Positions 45,173-54,803 of a stretch of 64,000 nucleotides of DNA are shown one piece after another. Source of the DNA: Chryseobacterium sp. YIM B08800 (GTDB taxonomy: Bacteria; Bacteroidota; Bacteroidia; Flavobacteriales; Weeksellaceae); NCBI RefSeq assembly GCF_026163565.1, contig NZ_JAPDKN010000019.1, positions 62,001 through 126,000 of the forward strand, given 5' to 3'. The position numbers and the translations under genes are program-made. Below the pieces are notes generated by a model, which saw only the letters and a list, made by a program, of their open reading frames with translations, was not told the origin of the DNA and did not search any database. How positions within the stretch are numbered: position 1 is the first letter of the stretch; every line of letters starts with the position of its first letter.

Positions 45173-47605
45173 TTACTTTTTAATAGCTTTCACTGTATTT
45201 TGCGAACCGTCTTTGAAATACATTGTAATCAAATAAAGTCCTGGATTTAATGAGCCTAAACTGATTTCCTTCGTAGGATTTTCTATTGTTTTTAATGTTC
45301 TTCCAGCTACATCAGTAACTTTAACTGTTTTAACATCTTTAAATTCTGAAATATTAATAATATCACTGAATGGATTTGGATAAACTTTACCTTCTTTTTT
45401 AGCTGCAACAACATCTGAAGTTGATAACAATGAAGCATCATAAGCAGAAACTTTAAACTGTCCGCTTGTAGAAGATGAATAATTCCATACGCCAATTAAC
45501 AAAGTAGCTCCCGGAGTTTGACCTGTTAAAGTAACAAGAGAGAAATTTCCGTCAGATGAACTGTCATCATCACAACCAATCTGCGTTAAACTACCGCAAG
45601 ATCCTGAATAAACACCTAAAACCGTATCTGAAACAGACGAACCAGAAACCGATTGTGTTTCAATACTAATATTTCCGCTTGCAGGAACTACTACAGAATA
45701 CCAAGTATCGTTATAACCTGTATTTTGGCATGAATGAGTAGCAGTAGCATCAGTAGTCGAGCTTGCTCCTACTGTTGTACCAATAACCGGATTTGTTGCG
45801 AATGATCCTCCAGGAGTAATAATAGTCGGAGCCGAGCATTCATCATTTATAGCTTTAGTAGTTACAGCAATCCCTGTCCAAGCGCTTAAATCAGTAGTAG
45901 TACATTTTGATCTTACCCATAAATAATATGTTGTACTTGGAGACGGTAAAGATATTGTAACCGATGTGCCTGCATTAGCTGTTCCACTTCCTGTAGGTGC
46001 AGAATTCGTAGTAGTGTAAGCATATTCATAACCATTTGCAGGTACATTTATAGGTGCAGTCCAGCTTAATGTCGCAGAATTTGCAGTAACACCCGATGTA
46101 GCAAGCGCAGTAGCTTCCAAACAAGATGGCATACTTTCAACCGTAATATCATCAAGATAAATTGCTCTGTAAGTTCCTCCCAAATTATGTCTGAAAGCTA
46201 AATAAGAACCTCCTCCTGATGGAATATTAACTGTATACTGAGTGTGTGTACCTGTAATAGTTGTTGTATTAAACGAAACAAATGTAGAAGGATCCGAAGG
46301 ATTCGTTAAAGTTCCTACCTGTAAAGTATAGTTCGTACTACCTTTTGCATAAAACCTTACCCTCTTTGTCCCATCAGACAAAGCCGTTGTTTGAGGCGAA
46401 ACCAATAATTGATTTCCTGTACTTGCCGAAGAATTATATAAATAATAGCTGTTTGTTGGTGAGTTTGAATTGCTATTGACAACATATCCATATCCTGTAA
46501 ATCCGCTTGTTTCTAAATACGACCAGCACATTGGCGCATTGGTATTCGAAGTAGATCCAGCTGATGTAGTATCAAAATTTTCAGTATAAGGTACTGTAAA
46601 CGTAGAACAAGGTGTTGTAAACGTTGTTCCGTAAGCCCATTCTCCCACAGATCCACCACAGTTTGATCTTATCCAGACATGATATTTGGTCATAGGAGAA
46701 ATTCCACTGGTAATATTTGTTGTAAGCCCTGTAACACCGGAAACTGTAGGTGATGTACTCCCATTCGGTGCAACCGTGGAAGAAGTATAATAAATATCGT
46801 AGTTGGTAGGAACTGTAGCAGGAGCAGTCCAGCCAAGAGTAGCAGAACTTACAGTAACCGCTGAAGCAGTGACTGCAGTTGGTGCCAAACAAGTGGTAAA
46901 TCTATTGGCTGAAACACCAAAAATATTGACAAACCCAGTACCCGAAGTCTTACTAAAAGTAATACTTTGTACAGTTTTAGATTGATTCGCAGAAGATATC
47001 GCTAAAGGAATCTGATAGATTCTAGGATTTGTACCTCCTCCATCTTCCAATGCATTAGTCGTAATTTTTATTCTGCCAATTCCCTGTATTGCAAAATTCG
47101 CCTGATCGTACCAATCCCCAACTGATAAGCTTGTAAATGTCTGATTAGTCCCATCTGTAAAATTAACAACAGCACTTACAACTCCAGATCCACTTCCGCC
47201 GGTTGCTAAGAAATACAAATTAAAAGCCGCTGTTGGTGTATTAAAAGTTAATGTTCCTGAATCAGCAACAGCGTTTAGCTTTAATGCATTGCTGCTGTTG
47301 TAAGAAGCCAATTGATAAGTTAATCCCGGAGTTGTACCCACAACACTCATAAATTGCCCCGAAACAGGAAGCCCGTAAGTAAGTGCAGGACTTGTTGCAG
47401 TAGTCTGAAAATCTTTTGAAACATAAGCATAATCAACAGCATCTACAGAAGCAGTTGTACTAGAAGAAGCATTTCCTATTCCATTAGCAATTACATCTTG
47501 TGTAAATCCGCTTACAGCAACGGGGTGATAATATTGGGCAAATACCATAGGCGCATAGAAAAGCGCACATAGATTAACCAATCCAAATAGTCTTTTTCCT
47601 TTCAT
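45173..47605 (-). CDS. T9SS-secreted adhesin-like protein with fibronectin III and cleaved-adhesin domains
   Basis: An 810-residue exported protein. Signal peptide (about 1-23), a beta-rich N-terminal domain (about 30-240), a fibronectin type III module (CLAPTAVTASAVTVSSATLGW...), a cleaved-adhesin-like domain (about 335-495), a second FN3 module, and a beta-sandwich domain before the type A sorting tail (YPNPFSDIINI, VAGRTLKTIE, GLYLITMYFKDG). The layout is that of secreted adhesins in gliding and non-gliding Bacteroidota. It is monocistronic with a terminator. Confidence 0.9.
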   Translation of the reverse strand: MKGKRLFGLVNLCALFYAPMVFAQYYHPVAVSGFTQDVIANGIGNASSSTTASVDAVDYAYVSKDFQTTATSPALTYGLPVSGQFMSVVGTTPGLTYQLASYNSSNALKLNAVADSGTLTFNTPTAAFNLYFLATGGSGSGVVSAVVNFTDGTNQTFTSLSVGDWYDQANFAIQGIGRIKITTNALEDGGGTNPRIYQIPLAISSANQSKTVQSITFSKTSGTGFVNIFGVSANRFTTCLAPTAVTASAVTVSSATLGWTAPATVPTNYDIYYTSSTVAPNGSTSPTVSGVTGLTTNITSGISPMTKYHVWIRSNCGGSVGEWAYGTTFTTPCSTFTVPYTENFDTTSAGSTSNTNAPMCWSYLETSGFTGYGYVVNSNSNSPTNSYYLYNSSASTGNQLLVSPQTTALSDGTKRVRFYAKGSTNYTLQVGTLTNPSDPSTFVSFNTTTITGTHTQYTVNIPSGGGSYLAFRHNLGGTYRAIYLDDITVESMPSCLEATALATSGVTANSATLSWTAPINVPANGYEYAYTTTNSAPTGSGTANAGTSVTISLPSPSTTYYLWVRSKCTTTDLSAWTGIAVTTKAINDECSAPTIITPGGSFATNPVIGTTVGASSTTDATATHSCQNTGYNDTWYSVVVPASGNISIETQSVSGSSVSDTVLGVYSGSCGSLTQIGCDDDSSSDGNFSLVTLTGQTPGATLLIGVWNYSSSTSGQFKVSAYDASLLSTSDVVAAKKEGKVYPNPFSDIINISEFKDVKTVKVTDVAGRTLKTIENPTKEISLGSLNPGLYLITMYFKDGSQNTVKAIKK

Positions 47606-47846
47606 AGAATATTTATTTTATTTAGTTCGGCGTAAAACTATGAATTAAATCTAAAAACACAATGTTTATTTTAAATTATTTTTAATATATTTAAAATATT
47701 AACACATTATAATCAAATCATAAATGTTTATATAATTTTAAATTGTACTTTTTTTGAATTATTAACATTAATAACGTAATTAATATTTACTGCATAATAC
47801 TTCCAATATCATTTCAGATATATTCTCATGTGCCGAAATATTTTGT

Positions 47847-47854
47847 TATTTTTG
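47847..47854 (+). promoter_or_regulatory. -7 box TATTTTTG upstream of the aminotransferase gene
   Basis: Perfect TAnnTTTG match, 19 nt before the ATG at 47874. No clear -33 TTG at the usual spacing. Confidence 0.5.
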
Positions 47855-47873
47855 TGCTTACAAATTTTAAACA

Positions 47874-49079
47874 ATGCCAAACATTTCAAACAGAGCACAA
47901 CAGATGCCGCCTTCACCGGTAAGAAAACTGGTTCCTTTTGCCTTACAGGCTAAACAAAGAGGTACAAAAGTATATCACCTTAACATCGGGCAACCGGATA
48001 TCGAAACTCCTGAAACCGCTTTGAATGCTTTAAAAAACATTGATTTAAAAGTTTTAGAATATGCTCTTTCAGAAGGAAATATTGAATACAGAAAAGCGCT
48101 TACAGAATATTATCATTCTTTAGACTTCACAGATCTTACTCCTGATAATTTTATCGTAACCAATGGTGGATCTGAAGCTTTAAATTTCGCCATTTCTACT
48201 CTTTGTGATGACGGTGACGAAGTAATTATCCCAGAACCTTATTACGCAAATTACAACGGATTTACAAGCACATTCAATGTAAATGTCGTTGCAATTCCTT
48301 CTTCTATTGATACAGGTTTTGCTCTTCCTCCGATTGAAGAATTTGAGAAGAAAATCACTGCAAAAACAAGAGCAATCGTAATCTGCAATCCTGGAAATCC
48401 TACTGGATATCTTTACACCCGTGAAGAACTTCAGAAGTTAGCTGAAATTGCTTTAAAATACGACATCGTTGTAATCTCTGACGAAGTTTACAGAGAATAT
48501 GTATATGACGGAAAACAACAAGTTTCAATGCTTGCTTTCCCTGAATTAAGCGAAAACTGCATTATTATCGATTCTGAATCTAAGCGTTACTCTATGTGTG
48601 GCGTAAGAATCGGTTGTATGATCACCCGTTCGAAAAAGATTCACGATGCTGCAATGCTTTTTGCTCAGGCAAGATTAAGCCCGGTACTTTTGGGACAAAT
48701 TGCTGCAACTGCCGCTCACCAAAATGATGGAGCTTACATAAGAGCCGTAAGAGAAGAATATACTCACAGAAGAAATGTTTTGGTTGATTTGCTAAATGCA
48801 ATTCCGGGAGTAATTTGCCCTAAACCGAAAGGAGCATTCTACTGTGTTGCTGAGCTTCCGGTAGATGATACTGAAAAATTCGCACAATGGCTCCTTGAAA
48901 AATACACTTTGAACAATGAAACCATTATGGTTGCACCTGCAGGAGGATTTTACAGCGATCCTGAATTAGGAAAAAAACAGGTGAGAATTGCTTACGTTCT
49001 GAAAGACGAAGATTTAAGAAAAAGTGCAGAGATTCTAAAACATGCACTTGAAAAATACAAATTAGAGTTCAATCTTTAA
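47874..49079 (+). CDS. Class I/II PLP-dependent aminotransferase (aspartate type)
   Basis: A 401-residue aminotransferase. The PLP lysine is K237 in DSESKRYSMCGVRIGC. NGGSEALNFA, NPGNPTG and SDEVYREYVYDG are the usual cofactor-binding and substrate segments, and R386-type Arg occurs near the C-terminus (KKQVRIAYV). The family includes aspartate, aromatic and alanine aminotransferases; sequence alone does not separate them, though the SKRYSMCGVRIG motif is typical of bacterial type I aspartate aminotransferases. It is the first gene of a run with a lipoprotein gene (11 bp gap) and murB (41 bp gap). Confidence 0.93.
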   Translation: MPNISNRAQQMPPSPVRKLVPFALQAKQRGTKVYHLNIGQPDIETPETALNALKNIDLKVLEYALSEGNIEYRKALTEYYHSLDFTDLTPDNFIVTNGGSEALNFAISTLCDDGDEVIIPEPYYANYNGFTSTFNVNVVAIPSSIDTGFALPPIEEFEKKITAKTRAIVICNPGNPTGYLYTREELQKLAEIALKYDIVVISDEVYREYVYDGKQQVSMLAFPELSENCIIIDSESKRYSMCGVRIGCMITRSKKIHDAAMLFAQARLSPVLLGQIAATAAHQNDGAYIRAVREEYTHRRNVLVDLLNAIPGVICPKPKGAFYCVAELPVDDTEKFAQWLLEKYTLNNETIMVAPAGGFYSDPELGKKQVRIAYVLKDEDLRKSAEILKHALEKYKLEFNL

Positions 49080-49089
49080 TAGGATAAAT

Positions 49090-49569
49090 ATGTCGGCAGT
49101 AAAAATATATGATTTGAAAATTTTCGTTTCAATGTTTTTACTGCTGATTTTTTTTTCGTGTAGTGAAAAAATTACTGATAAAAAATCAGATTCTAAAACC
49201 GAAGAAATTACATTTATTGGTTTATCGGAAATTGGCGGTCAATTGGGTTTTTACAGAGTGATAAAAGTTACGAAAGACTCCATTCATCTTGAAACCGGAG
49301 CAACCTCAACCAAGAAACATAAAGAATGGCATTCTGCCATCAAACCGGAAACTTGGAAAAGTATAACTTCCTCTTTTAAAATCAAGAATTTAGACGGCAT
49401 CGAAAGTTCACCAAGCATCCAGCCGATCGACGGAATTGACGAGAGTTTTCAGATTAAAACCAATAAAAAATCTCACGTTTACGTCAATGCACAAAACGAT
49501 ATTCATTATAATCAGTTTGCCCGTTTCAAGCAAGAGCTTTTAAAAATTATTCCTCAGGAATATCATTAA
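49090..49569 (+). CDS. Lipoprotein of unknown function
   Basis: A 159-residue lipoprotein with a signal segment ending LIFFSC (lipobox Cys24) and a soluble domain of about 130 residues that is rich in Lys and Ser and contains no recognised motif (WHSAIKPETWKSITSSF, SIQPIDGIDESF). It lies 11 bp after the aminotransferase gene and 41 bp before murB, in the same direction. I do not recognise the family. Confidence 0.75.
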   Translation: MSAVKIYDLKIFVSMFLLLIFFSCSEKITDKKSDSKTEEITFIGLSEIGGQLGFYRVIKVTKDSIHLETGATSTKKHKEWHSAIKPETWKSITSSFKIKNLDGIESSPSIQPIDGIDESFQIKTNKKSHVYVNAQNDIHYNQFARFKQELLKIIPQEYH

Positions 49570-49610
49570 AATTTTATTTTCAAATTAATTCTAAACATTT
49601 ACTCAATCTA

Positions 49611-50624
49611 ATGCAGGAAAATTTTTCACTAAAACCTTTCAATACTTTTGGAGTAGAAGCAAAAGCAACATATTTTGTTGAAGTAAATACTGTAGAAGAA
49701 TTAATTGAAACTCTAAAACTATCACACTCTCAAGCTCTCCCACTCCTATTCTTAGGCGGCGGAAGCAATATTCTTTTTACAAAAGATTTTGACGGTTTAG
49801 CGATACAATTAAATTTAAAAGGAATTTCTGAAGAATTTTTAAGCGAAAACGAAGTTTTAGTAACAGCAAAAGCCGGAGAAAACTGGCATGAATTCGTCAT
49901 GTTTTGCCTGAATAAAAATTATGGCGGACTTGAAAATCTTTCTTTAATTCCTGGAAATGTAGGAACTTCACCAATGCAAAATATCGGAGCTTACGGAACC
50001 GAAATAAAAGACCATTTTGTAAACTGTAAAGTTTTAAACTTAAAAACATTAGAAATTGAAATTTTTGACCTGAAAAAATGCAGATTCGGGTACAGAGATT
50101 CTATTTTCAAACAAGAAGGAAAAAATAAATATGTAATTTTGGAGGTTAGTTTTAAATTAACCACTCAAAACCATACCATTAAAACTGAATATGGCGCTAT
50201 ACAATCTGAATTGGAAAATTTAGGAATAATAAATCCAACAATTCAAGATGTTTCAAAAGCCGTTATTAACATCAGACAAAGCAAACTTCCCGATCCGAAA
50301 AAAATTGGTAATGCCGGAAGCTTTTTTAAAAACCCCACTATTCCTTTAGCTCAGTTTGAAGATTTAAAATTAAAATTTGAAAACATTCAAGGCTATCCAA
50401 ACGGAAATTTTGTAAAAGTTCCTGCAGGCTGGCTCATCGAACAATGCGGCTGGAAAGGAAAACAAATCAGAAACGTCGCTTCTCATCAATTACAGTCATT
50501 AGTGATTATCAATGCTACAGGAAATGCTTCCGGGAAAGAAATTTTTGATTTCTCAAGTCTAATTATTGATTCTGTAAAAGAGAAATTCGGAATTGAATTG
50601 GAAAGAGAAGTGAATATTTTATAA
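49611..50624 (+). CDS. murB: UDP-N-acetylmuramate dehydrogenase
   Basis: A 337-residue FAD enzyme that reduces enolpyruvyl-UDP-GlcNAc to UDP-MurNAc. FAD-binding loops LGGGSNILF (about 54-62) and GTSPMQNIGAYGTE are present, with the catalytic Ser in NAGSFFKNP and a C-terminal GWLIEQCGWKG. The length equals the type I form. It follows the unknown lipoprotein gene by 41 bp. Residues about 44-52 (LSHSQALPL) are encoded by a stretch that resembles an intergenic ACTCTC-type repeat, an unusual feature. Confidence 0.97.
   Translation: MQENFSLKPFNTFGVEAKATYFVEVNTVEELIETLKLSHSQALPLLFLGGGSNILFTKDFDGLAIQLNLKGISEEFLSENEVLVTAKAGENWHEFVMFCLNKNYGGLENLSLIPGNVGTSPMQNIGAYGTEIKDHFVNCKVLNLKTLEIEIFDLKKCRFGYRDSIFKQEGKNKYVILEVSFKLTTQNHTIKTEYGAIQSELENLGIINPTIQDVSKAVINIRQSKLPDPKKIGNAGSFFKNPTIPLAQFEDLKLKFENIQGYPNGNFVKVPAGWLIEQCGWKGKQIRNVASHQLQSLVIINATGNASGKEIFDFSSLIIDSVKEKFGIELEREVNIL
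49709..49745. repeat. ACTCTC-rich stretch inside murB resembling an intergenic repeat
   Basis: Shares CTCTCCCACTC and a CTCTCAA-type context with the aceB-aceA spacer at 24455-24487. Here it is in frame within murB. Confidence 0.4.
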
Positions 50625-50648
50625 TCTAAAAACAACCTCAAATCTTAT

Positions 50649-50662
50649 CTGACATTTGTCAG
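50649..50662. promoter_or_regulatory. Candidate operator, palindrome CTGACATTTGTCAG
   Basis: A 12-bp perfect dyad (CTGACA/TGTCAG) around TT, in the murB-TonB gap. The centre is about 60-70 bp upstream of the predicted transcription start of the TonB operon. Confidence 0.5.
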
Positions 50663-50710
50663 TTATTTTAATTTGTTCTAAATAAATTTCATATCCGCAA
50701 ATTTAATTCC

Positions 50711-50718
50711 TACTTTTG
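50711..50718 (+). promoter_or_regulatory. -7 box TACTTTTG upstream of the TonB operon
   Basis: Perfect TAnnTTTG match, 31 nt before the ATG at 50750. The -33 TTG is not evident. Confidence 0.55.
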
Positions 50719-50749
50719 CGGTCGATTTTGCATTCGACAAATTAAAATA

Positions 50750-53509
50750 ATGATGATCAGGCATTTAACATTTATAATACTATTTTTTTTCGGCTCTCAA
50801 CTTTTATTGGCTCAAAACGAGAAATTACAATTAAGCATTAGTATTTCAGGTGAAAATCAGCAGAAACTGAAAGGCGTTACTGTAAAAAGTTCTCAAAACT
50901 CTGCAGTTACGGATGAAAATGGAGTTGCAACATTAGTCTTAAGCGAAGGCAAACATCATTTAAAAATCACACACTCCAATTATCAGGAAAAAGAGCTTGA
51001 TGTAAATCTAAACAGTTCAAAAACATTAAATTTTCAGCTTCAACCCGTAGATAAACTTGAAGAAATTGTTATTTTCTCGAAAGAAGGAAAAGGTTTAACG
51101 ACAAAAACCATCATCGACAGAAAAGCAATGGAACATTTGCAACCCTCAAGTTTTACAGATTTGATGGAGCTTTTACCGGGTGGATTGGCAAAAACACCTA
51201 ATCTAAGCATAAACAACAGACCTATGCTTCGTGAGAACAGAGGTGATCTTTCTTACAGAACCACAGAATACAACACGAGTGCTTTGGGAACTCAATTCAT
51301 GATTGACGGAAATGTGATTAACTCTAATGCAGATATGCAGGTTTCGCTAGACAACAGACAATTTGGATATTCACCTGAAGCTAGAGAAACTGCCACCACC
51401 GGAGTTGATATGAGAACCATCTCAACCAATGATATTGAAAAAGTTGAAATAATCCGTGGAATTCCATCCGCATCTTATGGAGATCTAACATCCGGAGTGA
51501 TAAAAATCGAAAGAAAAATCAGCGAATCTCCTTTGCAGGCGAGATTTAAAGCAGATGGTTTCAGCAAGCAATATTACGTAGGAAAAGGTTTTAAAATTAA
51601 TGAAAACTGGCAAATCAGTGCTGGTGCAGATTTTTTAGATTCTAAAGCTGACCCAACGGATAATTTCGAAAATTACCAGAGAATGACTGCTTCTATTCGT
51701 TCAAAAAAGAAAGGATTATTATGGTCTAATCCCTTGGAATGGCGTTCAAACATTGATTTTTCTTCAAATATCGATTCCAAAAAAAATGATCCGGATAATG
51801 GTGTTCCGGATATTGACCGTTACAGACAAACCAGAACAAGAATTAGTTTTACCAATAACTTTTTATACAGTTTAGATAAAGCTTCATTTTTTGATAAAAT
51901 TATTTTAAATACTGCAATCAGACAGGGATTTGAAAAAATAGATCAGACAAAACTGGTACAATTGTCGGGACCGAGATCTTTTTCTTTAGCCACAGAACAG
52001 GGAGAAAATGTAGGCGTTTTTCCGGCTCTTCGATACATCAGCGAATACAGTACAGAAGGGAAACCGCTTGACATTACAGCGCTTCTTCAAACGACTGGAA
52101 CAAGAAATACTTTTGGAATCAATCATCAGTATGAAGCGGGCTTAGACTGGAGGTATTCTAAAAACAACGGACGAGGCTTAATTTACGACATGAATTCACC
52201 TTATGCTGCTGAATTAAACAATTCAAGACCAAGACCATTTAATGATATTCCTGCGTCTAATTTAATGGCTGCATTTTTAGGAGATCAGATGAGCTATGCT
52301 GTTGATGAGCATAAGTTTACCTTATACACAGGATTAAGATTCTCAAAACAAATGGGAATTGACAAATCTTATGTTATCAGCAAAAAAGTTTTTGTGGAAC
52401 CCAGATTAAATCTTCAATACAACCTTCCGCATGTAATGATTAATAACGCTCCATTAAAAACAGATATTACGCTTGGATACGGACAGTTCTACAAGCAACC
52501 TACTCTCTTGATGTTGTATCCGAATAGAAAATATTGGGATTACACTCAGCTGAATTATTATCACAATGACGCTCAATATCGTTACGTTAATTTTATGACG
52601 TATGTGCAAGATCTTGAAAACAAAAATCTTGAAGCAGCAAAAAGCATCAAAAAAGAAATCAGATTAGATCTTTCGTACAAAAATCACAGCATATTTTTAA
52701 CTTATTTCAGGGAAGATATGACCAATGGTTTCCGTCAGATGCTTCATACGACATTACATACTTACAAGCAATATGATGCTTCACAAGTTGACCTTTCACA
52801 ATGGAACAACGGACCGAATTTGGCTAACACGCCTTACGTTGAAAGAAAAACCAACGTTAACTATTCTCTAACAGAAAACGGAAGTGAAATAATTAAAAAT
52901 GGTATTGAATTCGGATATACATCACCTCGTATTAAAGCAATCAATACAAGATTTACTTTAAGCGGAGCTTATTTTAAAACACAATTAAGAAATTCAGTTC
53001 CTATTGTATTCAGACCAAATGCATCCATCGGCGCAGATGGATTTCCTTATTATGGAATTTATCAGAATGATGATGGTTATGTGAATTCTAATATGAATTA
53101 CAATCTTTTCATCGATACTTATCTTCCTAGTTTAGATCTAACAATTTCTGCATCATTTCAAGGAAGTGTGTTTGATCATCAAAGAAAAGATCAAAGAATT
53201 GCAGAGCCTATCTCTTATTATGGAATTGACGGAATTATACATCCTTTTACCGAGGCAGACAAAACAGATACTTATAAACAATGGTTAGTAAGAAACGTTT
53301 CTGTAACCGATAATATGCCGACAGATTACACATTTACGATTGTAGGAAACTTAAAAATCACTAAAAGTATTTACAAAGCACTAAGAACATCGATGTTTGT
53401 AACGAGAATTTTCAATTACAGTGCTCCTTATACTTTCAATAATGTTACGGTGTACAGAAGAGGAGCCAATACTCCATACTTTGGGATGGAACTGAATTAT
53501 AATTTTTAA
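50750..53509 (+). CDS. TonB-dependent outer membrane receptor with carboxypeptidase-regulatory-like domain
   Basis: A 919-residue receptor with a signal peptide (about 1-21), a beta-sandwich carboxypeptidase-regulatory-like domain (about 25-105), a plug (LMELLPGGLAKTPNL, ... EKVEIIRGIPSASYGDLTSG, the TonB-family EIIRG motif near 232) and a large barrel ending FGMELNYNF. Substrate unknown. It is the first gene of a likely four-gene unit with a DUF4876 lipoprotein (34 bp gap), a DUF6850 barrel and a di-haem peroxidase; this set is conserved in Bacteroidota as I recall. Confidence 0.9.
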   Translation: MMIRHLTFIILFFFGSQLLLAQNEKLQLSISISGENQQKLKGVTVKSSQNSAVTDENGVATLVLSEGKHHLKITHSNYQEKELDVNLNSSKTLNFQLQPVDKLEEIVIFSKEGKGLTTKTIIDRKAMEHLQPSSFTDLMELLPGGLAKTPNLSINNRPMLRENRGDLSYRTTEYNTSALGTQFMIDGNVINSNADMQVSLDNRQFGYSPEARETATTGVDMRTISTNDIEKVEIIRGIPSASYGDLTSGVIKIERKISESPLQARFKADGFSKQYYVGKGFKINENWQISAGADFLDSKADPTDNFENYQRMTASIRSKKKGLLWSNPLEWRSNIDFSSNIDSKKNDPDNGVPDIDRYRQTRTRISFTNNFLYSLDKASFFDKIILNTAIRQGFEKIDQTKLVQLSGPRSFSLATEQGENVGVFPALRYISEYSTEGKPLDITALLQTTGTRNTFGINHQYEAGLDWRYSKNNGRGLIYDMNSPYAAELNNSRPRPFNDIPASNLMAAFLGDQMSYAVDEHKFTLYTGLRFSKQMGIDKSYVISKKVFVEPRLNLQYNLPHVMINNAPLKTDITLGYGQFYKQPTLLMLYPNRKYWDYTQLNYYHNDAQYRYVNFMTYVQDLENKNLEAAKSIKKEIRLDLSYKNHSIFLTYFREDMTNGFRQMLHTTLHTYKQYDASQVDLSQWNNGPNLANTPYVERKTNVNYSLTENGSEIIKNGIEFGYTSPRIKAINTRFTLSGAYFKTQLRNSVPIVFRPNASIGADGFPYYGIYQNDDGYVNSNMNYNLFIDTYLPSLDLTISASFQGSVFDHQRKDQRIAEPISYYGIDGIIHPFTEADKTDTYKQWLVRNVSVTDNMPTDYTFTIVGNLKITKSIYKALRTSMFVTRIFNYSAPYTFNNVTVYRRGANTPYFGMELNYNF

Positions 53510-53543
53510 AATAAATAGTAATACATAACAAATAGAAAACGAC

Positions 53544-54770
53544 ATGAAAAAAAGAGTTATACTACTAAGTTTGGTAGCAGCGATGGCAACAGGATTTACC
53601 GTTACATCATGCTCAAGTGATGATGATTTTGGAGTAACCGCAAAACAAAACGGTGTATTGACACTTAATTTCACAGGTGAAAATATCACAGAGTACACCA
53701 ATTTGGAGGTAGAAATTATGGAAATCAATACCGGAGCCATAATTAAAGAAACATTAAAAAAAGAAAATGCACATTCTTTTGAAGTTGCTTATGGTTCATA
53801 TAAAATCACAGTAAATGGTGTTGTCATTGCAAGCAACGAAGAAGTAAGAGCTGCAGGTACAGGACAAACAGATGTTACTTCAGCTGTTAAAAACCTTACC
53901 ATTCCTTTGTTTGTAAAAAAATTCCATGAAGATTTTATTATTGAAGAAGTATTTTTTACTGGGGTAAAAACATCTGATAACAAAAATTACAATTCTAGCC
54001 GTTATTTTAAAATCACCAACAATACCAATAAAATTCTTTTTGCAGATCAATTAATCATTGCACAATCTGAGTTTTTAACAACAGACGATAAAAACCCTAC
54101 TCCTTACAATAAGAATTTATCTTTTGCTGTAAAAGGAGTAATGGTATTACCTGGAAGCGGAAATCAATACCCGGTACAACCAGGAGATTTTATTGTAATT
54201 GCCGACAATGCGATTAATCACAAACAAAACACAAGCACAGCATACGATTTACACAATGCAGATTTTGAATTCCCGTCTACAAACCCTGCTTTAGGACAAG
54301 TTGATAATCCTTCAGTTCCAAATGCGGAGGTTATTTATACTCAGATGACATTCAATATGTTCTTTCTTCACAACAGAGGTTTTGAAAGCTATGCCATCGC
54401 ACGTTTCCCGACAGGTGAAAACAAAGAGACATTCCTTCAGAAATTCAAATATGACTACACTTATCAAAACAGTGCAGGAACGATCACTTCAAAAAGCGCT
54501 TATGCAATCCCAAATTCTTGGATTATAGATGCTGAAAACAATTCTGTGCCTACAAAATTTATTCACACATTAACTGCTCCGGGTATTGATTCAGGATGGA
54601 CTTCTGTAGGTGCCACAGACAATGACGCCAATCGTTACGGAAAATCTGTAAGACGTAAAACTGCAGGAACCATGACCAATGGTAAAAATCTTTATATGGA
54701 TACCAACAATTCTACAAACGATTTTACCAAAGATGCTGTACCAAGTTTAAAAGACGGTATTCAACATTAA
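53544..54770 (+). CDS. DUF4876 lipoprotein
   Basis: A 408-residue lipoprotein with signal segment and lipobox (MATGFTVTSCSSDDD, Cys near 23), a short immunoglobulin-like domain and then the DUF4876 body, recognised by its position after a TonB receptor gene and by the EDFIIEEVFFTGV and RYFKITNNT segments. It should sit at the outer membrane, exposed to the surface or periplasm, and probably is the ligand-binding partner of the receptor. It is 34 bp after the receptor gene and 33 bp before the DUF6850 gene. Confidence 0.75.
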   Translation: MKKRVILLSLVAAMATGFTVTSCSSDDDFGVTAKQNGVLTLNFTGENITEYTNLEVEIMEINTGAIIKETLKKENAHSFEVAYGSYKITVNGVVIASNEEVRAAGTGQTDVTSAVKNLTIPLFVKKFHEDFIIEEVFFTGVKTSDNKNYNSSRYFKITNNTNKILFADQLIIAQSEFLTTDDKNPTPYNKNLSFAVKGVMVLPGSGNQYPVQPGDFIVIADNAINHKQNTSTAYDLHNADFEFPSTNPALGQVDNPSVPNAEVIYTQMTFNMFFLHNRGFESYAIARFPTGENKETFLQKFKYDYTYQNSAGTITSKSAYAIPNSWIIDAENNSVPTKFIHTLTAPGIDSGWTSVGATDNDANRYGKSVRRKTAGTMTNGKNLYMDTNNSTNDFTKDAVPSLKDGIQH

Positions 54771-54803
54771 TAAAAAATTAGTATTTGAATAATACTTAAA
54801 ATT

